Below, piece after piece: positions 28,065 through 39,650 of a DNA stretch of 64,000 bases. Source of the stretch: Aureimonas endophytica (lineage in GTDB: Bacteria; Pseudomonadota; Alphaproteobacteria; Rhizobiales; Rhizobiaceae); the NCBI RefSeq assembly GCF_014642635.1, contig NZ_BMIQ01000008.1, forward strand, positions 124,001-188,000, written 5' to 3'. Each line of letters starts with the position of its first letter. Position 1 is the stretch's first letter. The position numbers were made by a program, and so were the translations under genes. The notes below the pieces were generated by a model. That model did not search any database. It saw nothing but the letters and a program-made list of their open reading frames with translations, and was not told where the DNA came from.

Positions 28065-28997
28065 ATGAAACTTTTCGTCGGCAATTCCAACCGGCAGCTC
28101 GCCGAAGCGATCGGCAAGTATCTCGAGAAGCCGCTCGGCCTTGCGACGGTCCGGCGCTTCGCCGATCAGGAAATCTTCGTCGAGATCCAGGAGAACGTGC
28201 GCGGCGAGGACTGCTTCATCATCCAGTCGACCTCCTATCCGGCGAACGACCATCTGATGGAGCTGCTCATCATGACGGATGCGCTGCGCCGCGCCTCCGC
28301 CAAGCGCATCACCGCCGTTCTGCCCTATTTCGGCTATGCCCGGCAGGATCGCAAGGCCGGCGGCCGCACCCCGATCTCGGCCAAGCTCGTTGCCAATCTG
28401 ATCACCGAGGCCGGCGCCGATCGCGTGATGACCCTCGATCTCCATGCCGGGCAGATCCAGGGCTTCTTCGACATCCCGACCGACAATCTCTTTTCCGTGC
28501 CGCTGATGTCGCGCGACATCAAGGAGCACCAGAACCTCACCAACACGATGGTCGTCTCGCCGGATGTCGGCGGCGTGGTGCGCGCCCGCGCGCTCGCCAA
28601 GCGCATCGACGCGCCCCTCGCCATCGTCGACAAGCGGCGCGAGCGACCGGGCGAATCGGAGGTGATGAACGTCATCGGCGACGTGTCGGGCCGCGACTGC
28701 CTGCTGGTCGACGACATCATCGATTCCGGCGGCACGCTCTGCAACGCGGCGGACGCGCTGCTTGCCATCGGCGCGAAGAGCGTGAAGGCCTATATCACTC
28801 ACGGCGTCCTCTCCGGCGGCGCCGTGGCGCGCATCACCGCCTCCAAGCTGACCGAGCTCGTGATCACCGATTCGATCCAGCCGACCAGCGCCATCCTCAA
28901 CGCCCCGAACATCCGCGTCGTCACCACCGCCAACCTACTCGGCGAGGCGATCGCGCGCACCACCAGCGAACAGTCGGTTTCCAGCCTCTTCGACTGA
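28065..28997 (+). CDS. prs: Ribose-phosphate pyrophosphokinase
   Basis: 310 residues, class I PRPP synthase: ribose-5-phosphate plus ATP gives PRPP and AMP, feeding purine, pyrimidine, histidine, tryptophan and NAD synthesis. Motifs are [20 protein letters not shown] at the start, the flexible ATP loop [16 protein letters not shown], the divalent-metal region [16 protein letters not shown] and the PRPP loop [17 protein letters not shown]. The 160-base upstream gap should hold its own promoter. Confidence 0.97.
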   Translation: MKLFVGNSNRQLAEAIGKYLEKPLGLATVRRFADQEIFVEIQENVRGEDCFIIQSTSYPANDHLMELLIMTDALRRASAKRITAVLPYFGYARQDRKAGGRTPISAKLVANLITEAGADRVMTLDLHAGQIQGFFDIPTDNLFSVPLMSRDIKEHQNLTNTMVVSPDVGGVVRARALAKRIDAPLAIVDKRRERPGESEVMNVIGDVSGRDCLLVDDIIDSGGTLCNAADALLAIGAKSVKAYITHGVLSGGAVARITASKLTELVITDSIQPTSAILNAPNIRVVTTANLLGEAIARTTSEQSVSSLFD

Positions 28998-29009
28998 GGA
29001 CGTGACGCC

Positions 29010-29978
29010 ATGGCAGTCGTTGCCGCCTACGCCTATGCCGGCGGCAAGCGCAGCCGCGAGCTCTCGATCGCGACGCCCGAGGACGTGCGCATCGGCGAGA
29101 AGGAATTCGTCTGGATCGGCATCGTCGATCCGACCGCGGACGAGCTGGCGCAGCTCGAAGCCGCCTTCGATCTCCACCCCCTCGCTCTGGAGGACGCCGC
29201 GCAGGACCACCTGCGGCCGAAGCTCGACGTCTATGGCGACGAGCTCTTCATCGTCGCCCGCACGGCGCGGCTGGAGGACGGCGTCATCGCCTATGGCAAG
29301 ACGGCGATCTTCGTCGGCAACAAGCACATCATCACCATCCGCACCGGCTCGCTGCGCGACCATACGCGGCTGCGCACCCATCTGGAGGAATCGCCGCACC
29401 TCCTGAAATACGGCGTCGACTACGTGCTCTGGGGCGTGCTCGACTTCGTGGTCGACTGCTATCTGCCGATCATCGAGGCCTTCGAGGAGGAGATTTTCGA
29501 GATCGAGCGGCGGGCGCTGGACGCCTTTCTCGACCGCAACGAGATCCACCGCATCTTCACCATCCGCCGCGAGCTGATCCGCTTCCGCCGCATCCTGGGG
29601 CCGATGGAGGACGTGATGAGCAAGCTCGGCCATCTCGATCTCGAATTCCTCGATGCCGAGGCGCGGCCCTATTATCGCGACGTATACGACCAGGTGCAGC
29701 GCGTCGCCTCGCGCGTCGAGGGCGCGAAGGAGGTCATTTCCTCGATGCTGGAAGCCTCGAGCCTCCTCGAACAGCAGCGCCAGGGCATCATCACCCGCCA
29801 GCTCGCGGCCTGGGCGGCGATCCTGGCGGTGCCGACCGCCATTGCCGGCGTCTACGGCATGAATTTCGAGTATATTCCGGAGCTTCACTGGCGCTACGGC
29901 TATTTCGCCGCGCTGGCGCTCATCGCCGGCATCGCCGCCCTGCTCTTCTGGCGCTTCCGCCGCGCCGGCTGGCTGTGA
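29010..29978 (+). CDS. corA: CorA-type magnesium/cobalt transporter
   Basis: 322 residues: a long cytosolic alpha-beta and helical domain, then two C-terminal membrane segments. The signature GMN motif (VYGMNFEYIPEL) ends the first segment and lies in the loop that selects hydrated Mg2+. Homopentameric inner-membrane channel. It follows prs by only 12 bases; both PRPP synthase and its ATP substrate need Mg2+, so joint expression makes sense, though that is inference. Confidence 0.93.
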   Translation: MAVVAAYAYAGGKRSRELSIATPEDVRIGEKEFVWIGIVDPTADELAQLEAAFDLHPLALEDAAQDHLRPKLDVYGDELFIVARTARLEDGVIAYGKTAIFVGNKHIITIRTGSLRDHTRLRTHLEESPHLLKYGVDYVLWGVLDFVVDCYLPIIEAFEEEIFEIERRALDAFLDRNEIHRIFTIRRELIRFRRILGPMEDVMSKLGHLDLEFLDAEARPYYRDVYDQVQRVASRVEGAKEVISSMLEASSLLEQQRQGIITRQLAAWAAILAVPTAIAGVYGMNFEYIPELHWRYGYFAALALIAGIAALLFWRFRRAGWL

Positions 29979-30025
29979 GCCGCGGCGCGCTTTCCCTCCC
30001 GCCGCCGTTCTGAAAGAAGGGCGGC

Positions 30026-30946
30026 ATGACCGAAAGCCTCTCACTCCGCCATTTCCTTCTCGCCGTCGCGGTGGTGGCGGTCTGGGGCACGAATTTCGTC
30101 GTCATCCGCGTCGCCCTCGACCATCTTCCGCCCTTTCTCTTCGGCGCGCTGCGCTTCACCCTCGCCTGCCTGCCCGGGGTCTTCTTCGTCAAACGGCCGG
30201 CCGTGCCGTGGAAGAGCCTCGCCGCCTATGGCGTCCTCATCGGCTCCGGCCAGTTCGGCCTGCTCTATTACGCGATGCGCAGCGAGATCTCGCCCGGCCT
30301 CGCCTCCCTGGTGCTGCAGATGCAGGTGTTCTTCACCATCGGCCTCGCGCTCGTCGTCGCGAAGGAACGGGTGAAGCCCTACCAGCTCGCGGCGCTGGCG
30401 CTCGGCGCCGCCGGCATCGCGGTGATCGCCGCCCATACCGACGGCTCGACCACTCATCTCGGCCTCGCCCTCGGTCTTCTTGCCGCCTTCAGCTGGTCCG
30501 CCGGCAATATCGTCGCCAAGCAGAGCGGCGTTTCCTCCATGCTGTCCTTCGTCATCTGGGCGAGCCTGTTCTCCGCGCCGCCGCTGCTCGTCCTCTCCCT
30601 TCTGTTCGAAGGCTGGCCGGCGATCCGCGAGGGCGTCGCAGAGGCCGGGCTCGCCACCTGGGGCGCCGTCCTCTGGCAGACGATCGGCAACACGCTCTTC
30701 GGCTATGCCGCCTGGGGCTTTCTCCTGTCGCGCTATCCGGCGGCCTCCGTCACGCCCATGGCGCTTCTCGTGCCGGTCTTCGGCATGCTCGCCTCCTTCC
30801 TCTGGCTCGGCGAGCCGCTGCCGCTCTGGAAGCTCGCGGCGGCGGCGCTCGTCCTGTCCGGCCTCGCGATCGGCCTTCTCGCCTCGCGCCGCGCCGCCCG
30901 CCGCCTCGTGGCGCAAAGCGCGGTGCCGCCCGGCCCCAGCGCCTGA
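30026..30946 (+). CDS. EamA/DMT-family transporter
   Basis: 306 residues, ten membrane segments in two EamA repeats; opens with AVAVVAVWGTNFVVIRVAL and has the second-repeat motif LVPVFGMLASFLWLGEPLP. Close to the YdcZ/RhaT-like amino-acid or cysteine-metabolite exporters often annotated as O-acetylserine/cysteine exporters, but the substrate cannot be deduced. Its C-terminus ends in an Arg-rich RRAARRLV tail. Confidence 0.85.
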   Translation: MTESLSLRHFLLAVAVVAVWGTNFVVIRVALDHLPPFLFGALRFTLACLPGVFFVKRPAVPWKSLAAYGVLIGSGQFGLLYYAMRSEISPGLASLVLQMQVFFTIGLALVVAKERVKPYQLAALALGAAGIAVIAAHTDGSTTHLGLALGLLAAFSWSAGNIVAKQSGVSSMLSFVIWASLFSAPPLLVLSLLFEGWPAIREGVAEAGLATWGAVLWQTIGNTLFGYAAWGFLLSRYPAASVTPMALLVPVFGMLASFLWLGEPLPLWKLAAAALVLSGLAIGLLASRRAARRLVAQSAVPPGPSA

Positions 30947-31027
30947 GGCGCCGTCCTTGCGCCGGAAGCCGGTCTCGGCTATAGGCGCCGTGCCCGTGCG
31001 GACACCCTTGGAGGCAGCGCGGGCGTG

Positions 31028-31050
31028 AAGCGGCCCGATCGGCCGCTTTT
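31028..31050 (+). terminator. Terminator between the EamA gene and rplY
   Basis: AAGCGGCC, loop CGATC, GGCCGCTT, then TTCG. A perfect 8-bp GC-rich stem with four Ts, 81 bases after the EamA stop and 65 before rplY. It could also work as an attenuator if rplY transcription starts upstream. Confidence 0.6.
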
Positions 31051-31114
31051 CGTCGTTTCGGTCCGGCACGCCGGATACCGCCGCGGCATCTCCGATAGAA
31101 CAAGGACTTCAGCC

Positions 31115-31759
31115 ATGAGCGAGACCTACACGGTCAAGGCCGAAGCGCGCGAGAAGGTCGGCAAGGGGGCCGCCAGACATCTTCGCCGCAACGGAATGAT
31201 TCCCGCCGTCATCTACGGCGACAAGCAGGAACCCCTGTCGATCGCGATCCCCTACAAGGAGACCTTCCTGAAGCTCCATGCGGGCGGCTTCAAGACCACG
31301 GTCGCGACGATCGAACTGGGCGGCCAGCAGATCAAGGTCCTCCCCAAGGACTACCAGCTCGACCCGGTGAAGGATTCCCTGATCCATGTCGACTTCCTGC
31401 GCGTATCGGAACGCACGATCGTCACCGTCGCGGTGCCGGTGCATTTCGAGAACGAGGATGCCGCGCCCGGCCTCAAGGCCGATGGCGGCACGCTGAACAT
31501 CGCGCATCACACCGTCGAGGTGCACAGCCCGGCCAACGCGATCCCGGAGGCCTTCACCGTCGACCTGACGGGCAAGGCGATCGGCGACGCGATCCATGCC
31601 GGCGACCTGAAGCTTCCGGCCGGCGTCTCGCTGATCGAAGGTGCCGACATGGTGATCGCGACGCTCGTTCCGCCGATGGCGGAGGAAGTGGACGAGCTCG
31701 ACGCCGAGGCGCCGGTGACGGAAGTCGCGGGCGAGGCCTCCGAGGGCGACGAGAAGTAA
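31115..31759 (+). CDS. rplY: 50S ribosomal protein L25 / general stress protein Ctc
   Basis: 214 residues: the N-terminal 5S-rRNA-binding L25 domain ([20 protein letters not shown], then VIYGDKQEP) plus the C-terminal TL5/Ctc beta domain, ending in an acidic tail. The two-domain form is the standard one in alphaproteobacteria. An upstream in-frame start would add 30 non-conserved residues. It is followed 24 bases later by pth, a very common pairing. Confidence 0.95.
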   Translation: MSETYTVKAEAREKVGKGAARHLRRNGMIPAVIYGDKQEPLSIAIPYKETFLKLHAGGFKTTVATIELGGQQIKVLPKDYQLDPVKDSLIHVDFLRVSERTIVTVAVPVHFENEDAAPGLKADGGTLNIAHHTVEVHSPANAIPEAFTVDLTGKAIGDAIHAGDLKLPAGVSLIEGADMVIATLVPPMAEEVDELDAEAPVTEVAGEASEGDEK

Positions 31760-31783
31760 GTCTCTCAGCAAGGGGTGGTCGGC

Positions 31784-32503
31784 ATGCTGCTCATCGTTGG
31801 GCTGGGCAATCCCGGTCCGCAATATGCCGGCCACCGCCACAATATCGGCTTCATGGCGCTGGACGAGATCCAGCGCCATCCCGGCTTCTCCCCCTGGACG
31901 CGCAAGTTCAAGGGCGAGATCTCCGAAGGGCAGATCGACGGCGAGAAGGTCCTGCTGCTCAAGCCGCTGACCTTCATGAACCTGTCCGGCGAATCGGTCG
32001 GCGAGGCGGCACGCTTCTACAAGCTCGAACCGGATCGGATCGTGGTGATCCACGACGAACTGGATCTCGCGCCCGGCAAGGTGCGCGTGAAGGCGGGCGG
32101 CGGCAATGGCGGCCATAACGGCCTGAAGTCGATCGACGCCCATCTCGGCAAGGATTACCGGCGCGTCCGGCTCGGCATCGGCCATCCCGGCTCGAAGGAG
32201 CGGGTGAACGGCCATGTCCTGTCCGATTTCCACAAGGCGGACGCGGTCTGGCTGGAGCCGCTGCTCGAAGCCTTCGGCCGCCATGTCGGCCTCGTGGTCG
32301 CCGGCGAGGACGCCCAGTTCATGAACCGCCTGCACATGGCGACCTCCGGCGACGAGCCGGTCTCGGCCAAAGGGTCGGCGGCGCCGGCCAAGGCCAAGGG
32401 CCAGAGCCATATCCGCCAGGCGCGGACGGCGGCGAAGCCGGCGCTGCCGGCGACCGGACCGATGGCCGACATGCTGAAGCAGATGTTCGGCCGCAAGGAC
32501 TGA
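31784..32503 (+). CDS. pth: Peptidyl-tRNA hydrolase
   Basis: 239 residues; frees tRNA from prematurely released peptidyl-tRNA. Catalytic His is in [10 protein letters not shown], with the family motifs [31 protein letters not shown] and [14 protein letters not shown]. The last ~45 residues are a Lys/Ala-rich tail not needed for the fold. AAGGGG eight bases upstream supports this ATG; a GTG nine bases earlier is less likely. Confidence 0.96.
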   Translation: MLLIVGLGNPGPQYAGHRHNIGFMALDEIQRHPGFSPWTRKFKGEISEGQIDGEKVLLLKPLTFMNLSGESVGEAARFYKLEPDRIVVIHDELDLAPGKVRVKAGGGNGGHNGLKSIDAHLGKDYRRVRLGIGHPGSKERVNGHVLSDFHKADAVWLEPLLEAFGRHVGLVVAGEDAQFMNRLHMATSGDEPVSAKGSAAPAKAKGQSHIRQARTAAKPALPATGPMADMLKQMFGRKD

Positions 32504-32591
32504 CGCGCACCGCCCCGTTGACGGCCCGCGCCGCGACGGTTCAAACGACGCCCGAGCCCGTTCGGGCGGGACATCATCGAAGGACGGCCCC

Positions 32592-33695
32592 ATGGGTTTC
32601 AGATGCGGCATCGTCGGCCTGCCGAATGTGGGCAAGTCGACGCTCTTCAACGCTCTCACCAAGACGGCGGCGGCGCAGGCGGCGAACTATCCCTTCTGCA
32701 CGATCGAGCCCAATACCGGCGATGTCGCGGTGCCCGACGAGCGCCTCGGCAGGCTCGCCGGCGTCGCGAAATCCGCCCAGATCATTCCGACCCGCATCAC
32801 CTTCGTCGACATCGCCGGTCTCGTGCGCGGCGCCTCGAAGGGCGAAGGGCTTGGCAACCAGTTCCTCGCCAATATCCGCGAGGTGGACGCGGTGGCGCAT
32901 GTGCTGCGCTGCTTCGAGGATGACGACATCACCCATGTCGAGGGCCGCATCGATCCGGTCTCGGATGCCGAGACGGTCGAGACCGAGCTGATGCTTTCCG
33001 ATCTCGAATCGATCGAGCGGCGCATCGTGCAGATCCGCAAGCGCGCCCAGGGCAAGGACAAGGAAGCGCTCGGCGTCTTGCCGGTGATGGAAGCCGTCCT
33101 GGAAAAGCTCCAGAACGGCGAGCCGGCCCGCGTGCTCCTGAAGACCCTGGCGGCGGACGAGATCATGACGCTGAAGGGCCTCAATCTCCTGACCTCCAAG
33201 CCGGTCCTCTACGTCTGCAACGTCGCCGAGCCGGACGCGGCGACCGGCAACGCCTATTCCAGGGCCGTCGAGGCCATGGCCGAGAAGCAGGGCGCCGCGA
33301 GCGTCGTCATCTCCGCCGCGATCGAGGCGGAGATCGCCCAGCTGCCCGAAGAGGAGGTGCACGACTATCTCGAAGCGCTCGGCCTGTCGGAGCCTGGCCT
33401 CGACCGCCTGATCCGGGCCGGCTACGGCCTTCTCGGTCTCATCACCTATTTCACCGTCGGGCCGAAGGAAACGCGCGCCTGGACCGTGCGCAGGGGCTCC
33501 AAGGCGCCACAGGCGGCGGGCGTCATCCATACCGATTTCGAGAAGGGCTTCATCCGCGCCCAGACCATCGCCTATGCCGATTATGTCGGCCTCGGCGGCG
33601 AAGTCGCGGCGAAGGAAGCCGGCAAGGCCCGCGACGAAGGCAAGGAATATGTCGTCGCCGACGGCGACGTGATGATGTTCAAGTTCAACACCTGA
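32592..33695 (+). CDS. ychF: YchF/Ola1-type redox-regulated ATPase
   Basis: 367 residues, an Obg-family P-loop protein that prefers ATP over GTP. G1 is GLPNVGKSTLFNAL; the guanine-specificity motif NKxD is replaced by NVAEPD (in VLYVCNVAEPD), as in other YchF proteins. Coiled coil in the middle, C-terminal TGS domain (TYFTVGPKETRAWTVRRG). It binds ribosomes and influences stress responses. Third gene of the L25-pth-ychF row. Confidence 0.96.
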   Translation: MGFRCGIVGLPNVGKSTLFNALTKTAAAQAANYPFCTIEPNTGDVAVPDERLGRLAGVAKSAQIIPTRITFVDIAGLVRGASKGEGLGNQFLANIREVDAVAHVLRCFEDDDITHVEGRIDPVSDAETVETELMLSDLESIERRIVQIRKRAQGKDKEALGVLPVMEAVLEKLQNGEPARVLLKTLAADEIMTLKGLNLLTSKPVLYVCNVAEPDAATGNAYSRAVEAMAEKQGAASVVISAAIEAEIAQLPEEEVHDYLEALGLSEPGLDRLIRAGYGLLGLITYFTVGPKETRAWTVRRGSKAPQAAGVIHTDFEKGFIRAQTIAYADYVGLGGEVAAKEAGKARDEGKEYVVADGDVMMFKFNT

Positions 33696-33717
33696 TCGAG
33701 CATCGCGGGCGGGGACC

Positions 33718-34167
33718 ATGCGCAGCTTCGAGGACTTTCCCGTCGGGCTCGAAGTGCCGCTCGGCCCCTATCCGGTCACCCGCGAAGAGGTGCTCGCCTA
33801 TGCGGCGGCCTTCGATCCCCTGCCCTTCCATCTCGACGAGGCGGCGGCGCGGGACAGCCTTCTCGGCGGGCTCGCCGCATCCGGCTGGCACACCTGCGCG
33901 ATGATGATGCGGATGATGGTCGACGGCTTCCTGCGCGATTCGACCTCGCAGGGCTCGCCGGGCGTCGACTTCATCCGCTGGCTGCGACCGGTGCGCCCCG
34001 GCGACACGCTGACCGGCAGGATGACGGTACTGGAGGCCCGCCGCTCGCGCAGCCGTCCGCAGATTGGCATCGCCAAGCTGCGCAACGAGCTGGTGAACCA
34101 GGAGGGCGATCCCGTCCTCGAAGGCGAATATACGCTGCTCCTCCGCACGCGGGAGGCGGCGGCATGA
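33718..34167 (+). CDS. MaoC-like hotdog dehydratase, first of a pair
   Basis: 149 residues, one hotdog domain of the MaoC / R-specific enoyl-CoA hydratase family. The active-site motif FDPLPFHLDEAAARDS supplies the catalytic Asp and His. The stop overlaps the next gene (ATGA). Two adjacent small MaoC genes suggest a hetero-oligomer, or a split version of the double-hotdog hydratase. The acyl-CoA substrate is unknown. Confidence 0.87.
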   Translation: MRSFEDFPVGLEVPLGPYPVTREEVLAYAAAFDPLPFHLDEAAARDSLLGGLAASGWHTCAMMMRMMVDGFLRDSTSQGSPGVDFIRWLRPVRPGDTLTGRMTVLEARRSRSRPQIGIAKLRNELVNQEGDPVLEGEYTLLLRTREAAA

Positions 34168-34634
34168 GTCTGTTCTCCGACATCGTCCTCGGCGCGCGTG
34201 TCGAGCTCGGCGCGCATCGCTTCACCGCCGCGGAGATCGTCGCCTTCGCGACGCGCTACGACCCTCAGCTCTTTCACCTCGATGCGGACGTCGCGAAGGC
34301 CTCGCTGCTCGGCGGTCTCTGCGCCTCCGGCTGGCACACGGCCTCGATCTTCATGCGGCTGAATGCCGAGGCGTTGAACCGCGCGGTCGAACGCGAGCGG
34401 CTGGCCGGCCGCCCAGTCCCCGATCTCGGGCCTTCGCCGGGCTTTCGCGACATGCGCTGGCCGCGCCCGGTCTATGCCGGTGACGACATCCGCTATTTCC
34501 AGACGGTGACGGCCAAGCGGCCATCCGCCAGCCGGCCCGGCTGGGGCCTGATCGAGACCGACAATCTGGGGCTCAACCAGAAGGGCGAGACGGTCTTCGC
34601 CTTCATCGGCACGGCCTTCCTCGGCCTCGCATGA
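34164..34634 (+). CDS. MaoC-like hotdog dehydratase, second of a pair
   Basis: 156 residues, related to its neighbour: active-site motif YDPQLFHLDADVAKAS and LLGGLCASGWHTASIFMRL (the neighbour has GGLAASGWHTCAMMMRM). It is coupled to the first gene by an ATGA overlap. Both copies keep the Asp/His pair, so both may be active. Confidence 0.87.
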   Translation: MSLFSDIVLGARVELGAHRFTAAEIVAFATRYDPQLFHLDADVAKASLLGGLCASGWHTASIFMRLNAEALNRAVERERLAGRPVPDLGPSPGFRDMRWPRPVYAGDDIRYFQTVTAKRPSASRPGWGLIETDNLGLNQKGETVFAFIGTAFLGLA

Positions 34635-34654
34635 AAAAGGGGCCTCGCGGCCCC
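34634..34654 (-). terminator. Intrinsic terminator of the petABC operon
   Basis: On the minus strand GGGGCC-GCGA-GGCCCC is followed directly by TTTTT, 28 bases after the petC stop. It abuts the stop codon of the convergent MaoC gene, whose transcripts would read it without a T-run. Confidence 0.8.
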
Positions 34655-34682
34655 TCGTTCGCTATTGAGTCGCGGCGCGCCC

Positions 34683-35648
34683 TCAGTGCGCGACGCCCGC
34701 CCAGACGCGGCGCTTCACCAGCCAGAGCATCACGGCGAAGGCGATCAGGAAGATCATCACCACGAGGCCCGTCGCCTTGCGCTCGGCGAGATGCGGCTCG
34801 GCCGTCCACATCAGGAAGGCCGCGACGTCGCGCGAATATTGCTCGACGGTCTGCGGCGCCCCGTCGTCATAGGTCACCTGCCCATCCTGGATCGGCTGCG
34901 GCATGGCGAGCGCCGGCCCGTTCATGAAATACGGGTTGTAATGCGTGCCGGGCTGGATGGTGACGCCCGCCGGCGGCTCCTGGCCGTAGCCCGTCAGCAG
35001 CGCGTGGATATAGTCCGGGCCGCCCTGCGCATATTGGGTGACGATGTCGAAGAGGAAATAGGGAAAGCCCCGCTCCACGGCCCGCGCCTTCGCCATCAAC
35101 GAGAGGTCGGGCGGCGCCGCGCCGTTATTCGAAGCCGCCGCGGCCTCCGCATTGGCGAAGGGCGAGGGGAAATAGTCGGACGGGATGCCCGGCCGCTGCA
35201 CCATCTCGCCGGTCGCGCTCGGATTGGGGTCTTGGATCTGGTAGCCGGCGGCGAAGCCCTTCACCTGGGCCTCGTTATAGCCGAGCGCCCGCAGGTCGCG
35301 GAAGGAAACGAGTTCCAGCGAATGGCAGTTGGAGCAGACTTCCTTGTAAACCTTCAGGCCGCGCTGGAGCTGGCCGACATCCCAATGGCCGAGCGGGCCG
35401 GAAAAGCTCCAGGAGAGCGTCGCCGGATGCTTCAGAGGGTAGTGCGGGGTGGCGCTATGCGCCTCGGCTTCCGGCGTCGAATGCGAGGCGCCGGGCGACA
35501 TGCCGGTCTCGCCCGACGTGGCGGCGCCCGGCGAATGGGCCGGCTCGGCGCCGGTCTGCTGCGCCGGCTGCGCTTCCTGCGCGAAGCCGGCCGTGGTCAT
35601 CAGGAGGCCCGCCGCGAGCGCGGCGGAAAGAAGCGTCTTCATGGTCAT
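34683..35648 (-). CDS. petC: Cytochrome c1 of the cytochrome bc1 complex
   Basis: 321 residues. A signal peptide (1-23) is followed by an unusual ~45-residue Ala/Gly/Ser/His-rich linker. The haem c site CSNCH is at 105-109, the axial Met probably in GPALAMPQP, and a single membrane anchor (TGLVVMIFLIAFAVMLWLV) closes the protein. It passes electrons from the Rieske centre to soluble or membrane cytochrome c. Two ATGs lie six bases apart; the first, with GAGGGG in front, is used here. Last gene of the operon. Confidence 0.95.
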   Translation of the reverse strand: MTMKTLLSAALAAGLLMTTAGFAQEAQPAQQTGAEPAHSPGAATSGETGMSPGASHSTPEAEAHSATPHYPLKHPATLSWSFSGPLGHWDVGQLQRGLKVYKEVCSNCHSLELVSFRDLRALGYNEAQVKGFAAGYQIQDPNPSATGEMVQRPGIPSDYFPSPFANAEAAAASNNGAAPPDLSLMAKARAVERGFPYFLFDIVTQYAQGGPDYIHALLTGYGQEPPAGVTIQPGTHYNPYFMNGPALAMPQPIQDGQVTYDDGAPQTVEQYSRDVAAFLMWTAEPHLAERKATGLVVMIFLIAFAVMLWLVKRRVWAGVAH

Positions 35649-35665
35649 GGTCCCCTCGGACGCTC

Positions 35666-36961
35666 CTAGCCCTTGGTCTCGGGCGATGCCGCCACCGCGC
35701 TCGGCATGGCGGGCGCGGCGTGACGGCCCAGCACCGCCTCGGTGATCGACGCCGGCAGCTTGCGCGGCGTCTCGACGAGGCCGAGCACCGGCAGCACGAT
35801 CAGAAAATGCGAGAAGTAGTAGATCGTGCCGATCAGCGCGAGGATCGGATAGATGCCTTCCGCCGGGCGCGAGCCGAGCCAGCCGAGAATGATCGCATCC
35901 GCCACGAGCAGCCAGAAGAAGATCCGGTAGAGCGGGCGATAGGCGGTCGAGCGCACGCGGCTCGTGTCGAGCCAGGGCACGAAGAACAGGACGATGATCG
36001 AGCCGAACATCACCAACACGCCGCCGAGCTTGGAATCGATCGGCCCGATATTGAAGGTGATGGCGCGCAGCATCGCGTAGAAGGGCAGGAAGTACCATTC
36101 CGGCACGATATGCGCCGGCGTCTTCAGCGAATTCGCGGCGATGTAATTGTCGGGATGGCCGAGATAGTTCGGGATGTAGAAGACGAAATAGGCGAAGCAG
36201 GCGAGGAAGACGATCATGGCGAAGCCGTCCTTGATCGTCGCGTGCGGCGTGAAGGGCACCGTGTCCTTGGAGCTCTTCACCTCGACGCCGGTCGGGTTGG
36301 TCTGGCCGACGACATGCAGCGCCCAGACATGCAGGATCACCACGCCGGCGATCATGAAGGGCAGGAGATAGTGCAGCGCGAAGAAGCGGTTCAGCGTGGC
36401 ATTGTCCACCGCGAAGCCGCCGAGGAGCAGCTGCTGGATCGGATCGCCGATCAGCGGAAAGGCGGTGAAGAAGCCGGTGATGACCGTGGCGCCCCAGAAG
36501 GACATCTGGCCCCAGGGCAGGACGTAGCCCATGAAGGCGGTCGCCATCATCAGAAGGAAGATGACGACGCCGAGGATCCAAAGCACTTCGCGCGGCTGCT
36601 TGTAGGAGCCGTAATAGAGGCCGCGGAAGATGTGGATATAGACGGCGATGAAGAAGAAGGACGCGCCGTTGGCATGCAGGTAGCGCAGCAGCCAGCCCCA
36701 GTTCACGTCCCGTACGATCTTCTCGACCGAGTGGAAGGCGAGCGCCGAGGACGAGGCATAGTGCATGGCGAGCACCACGCCGGTGAGGATCTGGAGCCCC
36801 AGGAACAGCGCCAGGATGCCGCCGAACGTATAGGCGTAGTTCAGATTGCGCGGCACCGGGTAGGCGACGAACGAATCGTACAGGAGGCGGGGCAGCGGCA
36901 GGCGGGCATCCAGCCAGCGCATCACCCCGTTCTCGGGCACGTAGGAGGAATGGCCACTCAT
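35666..36961 (-). CDS. petB: Cytochrome b of the cytochrome bc1 complex
   Basis: 431 residues, eight membrane segments, two haem b groups held by His pairs in the second and fourth segments (for example [15 protein letters not shown] and [20 protein letters not shown]). The Qo-site PEWY motif is intact ([13 protein letters not shown]). GGGAGAG ten bases upstream fits the chosen ATG. It lies 21 bases after petA and 17 before petC. Confidence 0.97.
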   Translation of the reverse strand: MSGHSSYVPENGVMRWLDARLPLPRLLYDSFVAYPVPRNLNYAYTFGGILALFLGLQILTGVVLAMHYASSSALAFHSVEKIVRDVNWGWLLRYLHANGASFFFIAVYIHIFRGLYYGSYKQPREVLWILGVVIFLLMMATAFMGYVLPWGQMSFWGATVITGFFTAFPLIGDPIQQLLLGGFAVDNATLNRFFALHYLLPFMIAGVVILHVWALHVVGQTNPTGVEVKSSKDTVPFTPHATIKDGFAMIVFLACFAYFVFYIPNYLGHPDNYIAANSLKTPAHIVPEWYFLPFYAMLRAITFNIGPIDSKLGGVLVMFGSIIVLFFVPWLDTSRVRSTAYRPLYRIFFWLLVADAIILGWLGSRPAEGIYPILALIGTIYYFSHFLIVLPVLGLVETPRKLPASITEAVLGRHAAPAMPSAVAASPETKG

Positions 36962-36982
36962 CTCTGCGGTCTCTCCCAAACC

Positions 36983-37543
36983 TCAGCCGACGCGGACGGT
37001 CGTATCGGAAATGAATTCGAAGGGCGGAATCGCCATGTTCTGCGGCGCGGGTCCCTGGCGGATGCGCCCGGCCGTATCGTAGGCCGAACCGTGGCAGGGG
37101 CAGAACCAGCCGTTGTAAGGCCCGGACTGGCCGAGCGGAATGCAGCCGAGATGGGTGCAGACGCCGACCATCACCAGCCATTGCTCCTTGCCCTTGGCCG
37201 AGCGGTTGGCATCGGTGGCGGGCGCGTCGCCCGGCAGGTTCTCGTTGCGCGCGACGGGGTCCTTGAGATCGGCGAGAGCCACCGTCTGCGCCGCCGTCAC
37301 CTCCTCCGGGGTGCGCTGGCGGATGAAGACGGGCTTGCCGCGCCATTTCGCCGTGATCGACTGGCCGGGCGCCACCGAGGAGACATTCACCTCGATCGCG
37401 GCGAGCGCCAGCGTGCCGGCATCGGGATTCATCTGGTCGATGAAGGGCCAGACCGCGGCCGCCGCCCCCACGGCACCGGCAGCCCCCGTGGCGATATACA
37501 GGAAGTCCCGCCGGGTCGGCTCGCTCGTCTCGTTGACGCTCAC
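36983..37543 (-). CDS. petA: Rieske iron-sulfur subunit of the cytochrome bc1 complex
   Basis: 186 residues from a GTG with AGGAG nine bases upstream. The twin-arginine motif TRRDFLYIA precedes the single membrane helix, as in bacterial Rieske proteins exported folded by Tat. The [2Fe-2S] ligands are in CTHLGCIP and CPCHGSAYD, including the disulphide cysteines. First gene of petABC; the promoter should lie in the 223 bases before it. The petP/petR-like genes 18 kb away are candidate regulators. Confidence 0.97.
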   Translation of the reverse strand: MSVNETSEPTRRDFLYIATGAAGAVGAAAAVWPFIDQMNPDAGTLALAAIEVNVSSVAPGQSITAKWRGKPVFIRQRTPEEVTAAQTVALADLKDPVARNENLPGDAPATDANRSAKGKEQWLVMVGVCTHLGCIPLGQSGPYNGWFCPCHGSAYDTAGRIRQGPAPQNMAIPPFEFISDTTVRVG

Positions 37544-37766
37544 TCTCGGGCGCTCCTCTCCATACCCGGCTCCTCCGCCAAGCGGCATTTCAGCCCGACC
37601 CGGATGTCGTCCGCAAGTACCGGCGACTCCCTCGGGCATCATTCGCAGCGGCAGATTGGACGGGTTCTAGAAGGCGACCTTTCGCTTGTCCAGCGTTCCA
37701 GCATCTGGAAGGACCGCATGTCGCGCGCCACGACAGATTCGTGCAAGACCAGTGGCTTCCCTGCCG

Positions 37767-39646
<1,880 letters not shown>

Positions 39647-39650
<4 letters not shown>

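Noticed and set aside
34683-37346. A single 887-codon minus-strand frame across petC and petB, resembling the fused fbcH cytochrome b/c1 gene
   Set aside because: The frame of petC is not the frame of petB; petB ends with its own stop at 35666 and petC starts at 35648. The genes are separate.
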